Shown: piece after piece, positions 63,131 through 64,000 of the stretch
Layout: each line of letters begins with the position of its first letter
Numbering within the stretch: the first letter of the stretch is position 1
Assembly: GCF_028994805.1 (NCBI RefSeq)
Contig: NZ_JAJQQP010000006.1
Coordinates: forward strand, 310,001 to 374,000
Direction: 5' to 3'
Source of the DNA: Promicromonospora iranensis
Lineage (GTDB): Bacteria > Actinomycetota > Actinomycetes > Actinomycetales > Cellulomonadaceae
Length of the DNA: 64,000 bases
Made by a program: the position numbers and the translations under genes
Notes under the pieces: model-generated
The model's input: only the letters and a program-made list of their open reading frames with translations
Database searches by the model: none
Told to the model about the DNA's origin: nothing

Positions 63131-63889
63131 TCAGGCCCGGGTCGTCACCGCGAAAACCCTACGGAACGCCAGCGGCGTGCCGTAGGCATGCTCCGGGTAG
63201 GCCTCGCGCAGCGCCGCGCCGAGCTCCTCCTCGAACCGGGCGCGCAGAGCCGGGTCCTTGGCCTCCAGCGCCTGCAGAGTGGGCTGCGCGCCGGTGGCCG
63301 AGATCCAGCGCAGCACGGGATCCGGCCCGTGCAGCAGGTGCGTGTAGGTGGTCTCCCACGCGTCGACCGTCCAGCCCGGCCGGGCGAGGCGGTCCAGATA
63401 TTCGGCGGGGTCGGCGGTGGCCCGCCGTTCGACCGGTCCGACGACGTCGGCGAACGGCTCCCGTGCGGCGACCTCGCGCAGCAGGACGTGGCTGGGCGCG
63501 TCGTGGTTTCCCGGAACCTGGAAGGCGAACGACTGCGCCGCCCGGTCGGCGAGCGCCGTCAGCAGCTCGCGATGCCCGGGCACCCACTGGAGTGCGGCGT
63601 TGCTGAGGACGAGGTCGGCGGTGTGGTCGTCGGTGCTGAGGTCGGCCAGCACGTACTCGGTGCCGGGATCGGCGGCGCGTGCGCGCTCGATCATGGCGGG
63701 GGAGGCATCGACGCCGGTCACCTGAGCGCCGGGCCAGCGAGCGCGGAGCACCGCCGTCAGGTGCCCGGGGCCGCACCCGAGGTCGACGATCGTCGCGGGC
63801 GTCCCGGGAACCCGGGCGACCAGCTCGGTGAACGGGCGGGACCGCTCGTCCGTGTACTGCAGGTACGCGCCAGGATTCCAGTCCGCCAC
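63131..63889 (-). CDS. tam: Trans-aconitate 2-methyltransferase-like protein
   Basis: Tam methylates trans-aconitate, a toxic by-product that inhibits aconitase. The 252-residue protein has WNPGAYLQYTDERSRPFTELVARV at the start and the SAM motif IVDLGCGPGHLTAVLRARWPGAQVTGVDAS, then VLSNAALQWVPGHRELL, all typical of Tam. The frame is open to ATG 63931, but that start lies beyond a 20-bp palindrome. GTG 63889 has GAGGAG six bases upstream and gives the family N-terminus, so it is preferred. Confidence 0.88.
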   Translation of the reverse strand: MADWNPGAYLQYTDERSRPFTELVARVPGTPATIVDLGCGPGHLTAVLRARWPGAQVTGVDASPAMIERARAADPGTEYVLADLSTDDHTADLVLSNAALQWVPGHRELLTALADRAAQSFAFQVPGNHDAPSHVLLREVAAREPFADVVGPVERRATADPAEYLDRLARPGWTVDAWETTYTHLLHGPDPVLRWISATGAQPTLQALEAKDPALRARFEEELGAALREAYPEHAYGTPLAFRRVFAVTTRA

Positions 63890-63909
63890 CGTCAACTCCT
63901 CGCCGTCGA

Positions 63910-63929
63910 GTATCTTGATATCAAGATAC
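63910..63929. promoter_or_regulatory. Perfect 20-bp palindrome (operator candidate)
   Basis: GTATCTTGAT (63910-63919) followed by its exact complement ATCAAGATAC. It lies 20 bases before the chosen tam start and stands out as AT-rich. Palindromes of this kind are bound by MarR- or PadR-type repressors. The regulator may be encoded beyond the window end. Confidence 0.65.
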
Positions 63930-64000
63930 ATGACTGGGGCCGGTCGGGGGACGAAGTCGTGCCGCCGCCCAGCGATTGCGCCCGGAACGTTGAGGCGTCG

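Noticed and set aside
63890-63931. An ATG start for tam at 63931
   Set aside because: There is no ribosome site before it and the codons would run through a perfect 20-bp palindrome; GTG 63889 has a good site and gives the family start.

Overview
This is a high-GC actinobacterial chromosome segment. Most genes are ATGA- or GTGA-coupled, GTG starts are frequent, there is no ftsA, and SepF and DivIVA follow ftsZ. The MurE fragment carries a D-D-D-P motif where diaminopimelate-adding enzymes have DNPR. That suggests L-lysine-type peptidoglycan, and together with the glycosidase-rich gene content it fits the Promicromonosporaceae/Cellulomonadaceae area of Micrococcales (inference). I saw no rRNA, tRNA, CRISPR array, insertion sequence or phage gene.

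Region 1 (1-17.7 kb) is the division and cell-wall cluster: murE(partial)-murF-mraY-murD-ftsW-murG-murC-ftsQ, then ftsZ-pgeF, sepF-yggT, divIVA, a DksA-like gene, a small secreted two-repeat protein, lspA and an RluD-type pseudouridine synthase. The ftsZ and sepF promoters share a layout: a nearly identical 21-bp imperfect palindrome, then a long perfect palindrome, then a promoter. A textbook intrinsic terminator lies inside the first codons of pgeF.

Region 2 (17.7-35.3 kb) holds dnaE, a Nudix hydrolase, hisD (reverse strand), an S4 protein, a PPOX-family protein, a secreted GH18 chitinase, a methyltransferase, a RecQ helicase fused to a phosphoribosyltransferase-like domain, and hisC-hisB-(unknown)-hisH-hisA/priA-sseB. 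A reverse-strand operon follows (DUF1844, membrane coiled-coil protein, lipoprotein trypsin-like protease).

Region 3 (35.3-47.9 kb) looks like an accessory insertion between the DUF1844 gene and infC, which are near neighbours in many relatives. It encodes cytoplasmic GH38 and GH92 mannosidases, a sugar-binding lipoprotein, a LacI regulator with an operator at the predicted start point, an RDD membrane protein and a secreted GH18 enzyme, then a Fur-type regulator and catalase. The first part reads as a mannose-rich glycan utilisation locus whose transporter permeases are elsewhere.

Region 4 (48-64 kb) holds infC (AUC start, long low-complexity tail), rpmI, rplT, an SpoU methyltransferase, VanZ, a 2'-5' RNA ligase-like protein, pheS-pheT, an SDR oxidoreductase, a secreted protein of unknown function, a GH15 glucosidase coupled to a glucose-dehydrogenase-like gene, an LLM oxidoreductase, an SRPBCC protein and a trans-aconitate methyltransferase-like gene behind a 20-bp palindrome.

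A recurring feature is leaderless promoters. At least a dozen genes have a TANNNT hexamer (a few with a variant first base) ending 6 or 7 bases before the start codon, most often TAGACT, TAGGAT or TAGGCT.
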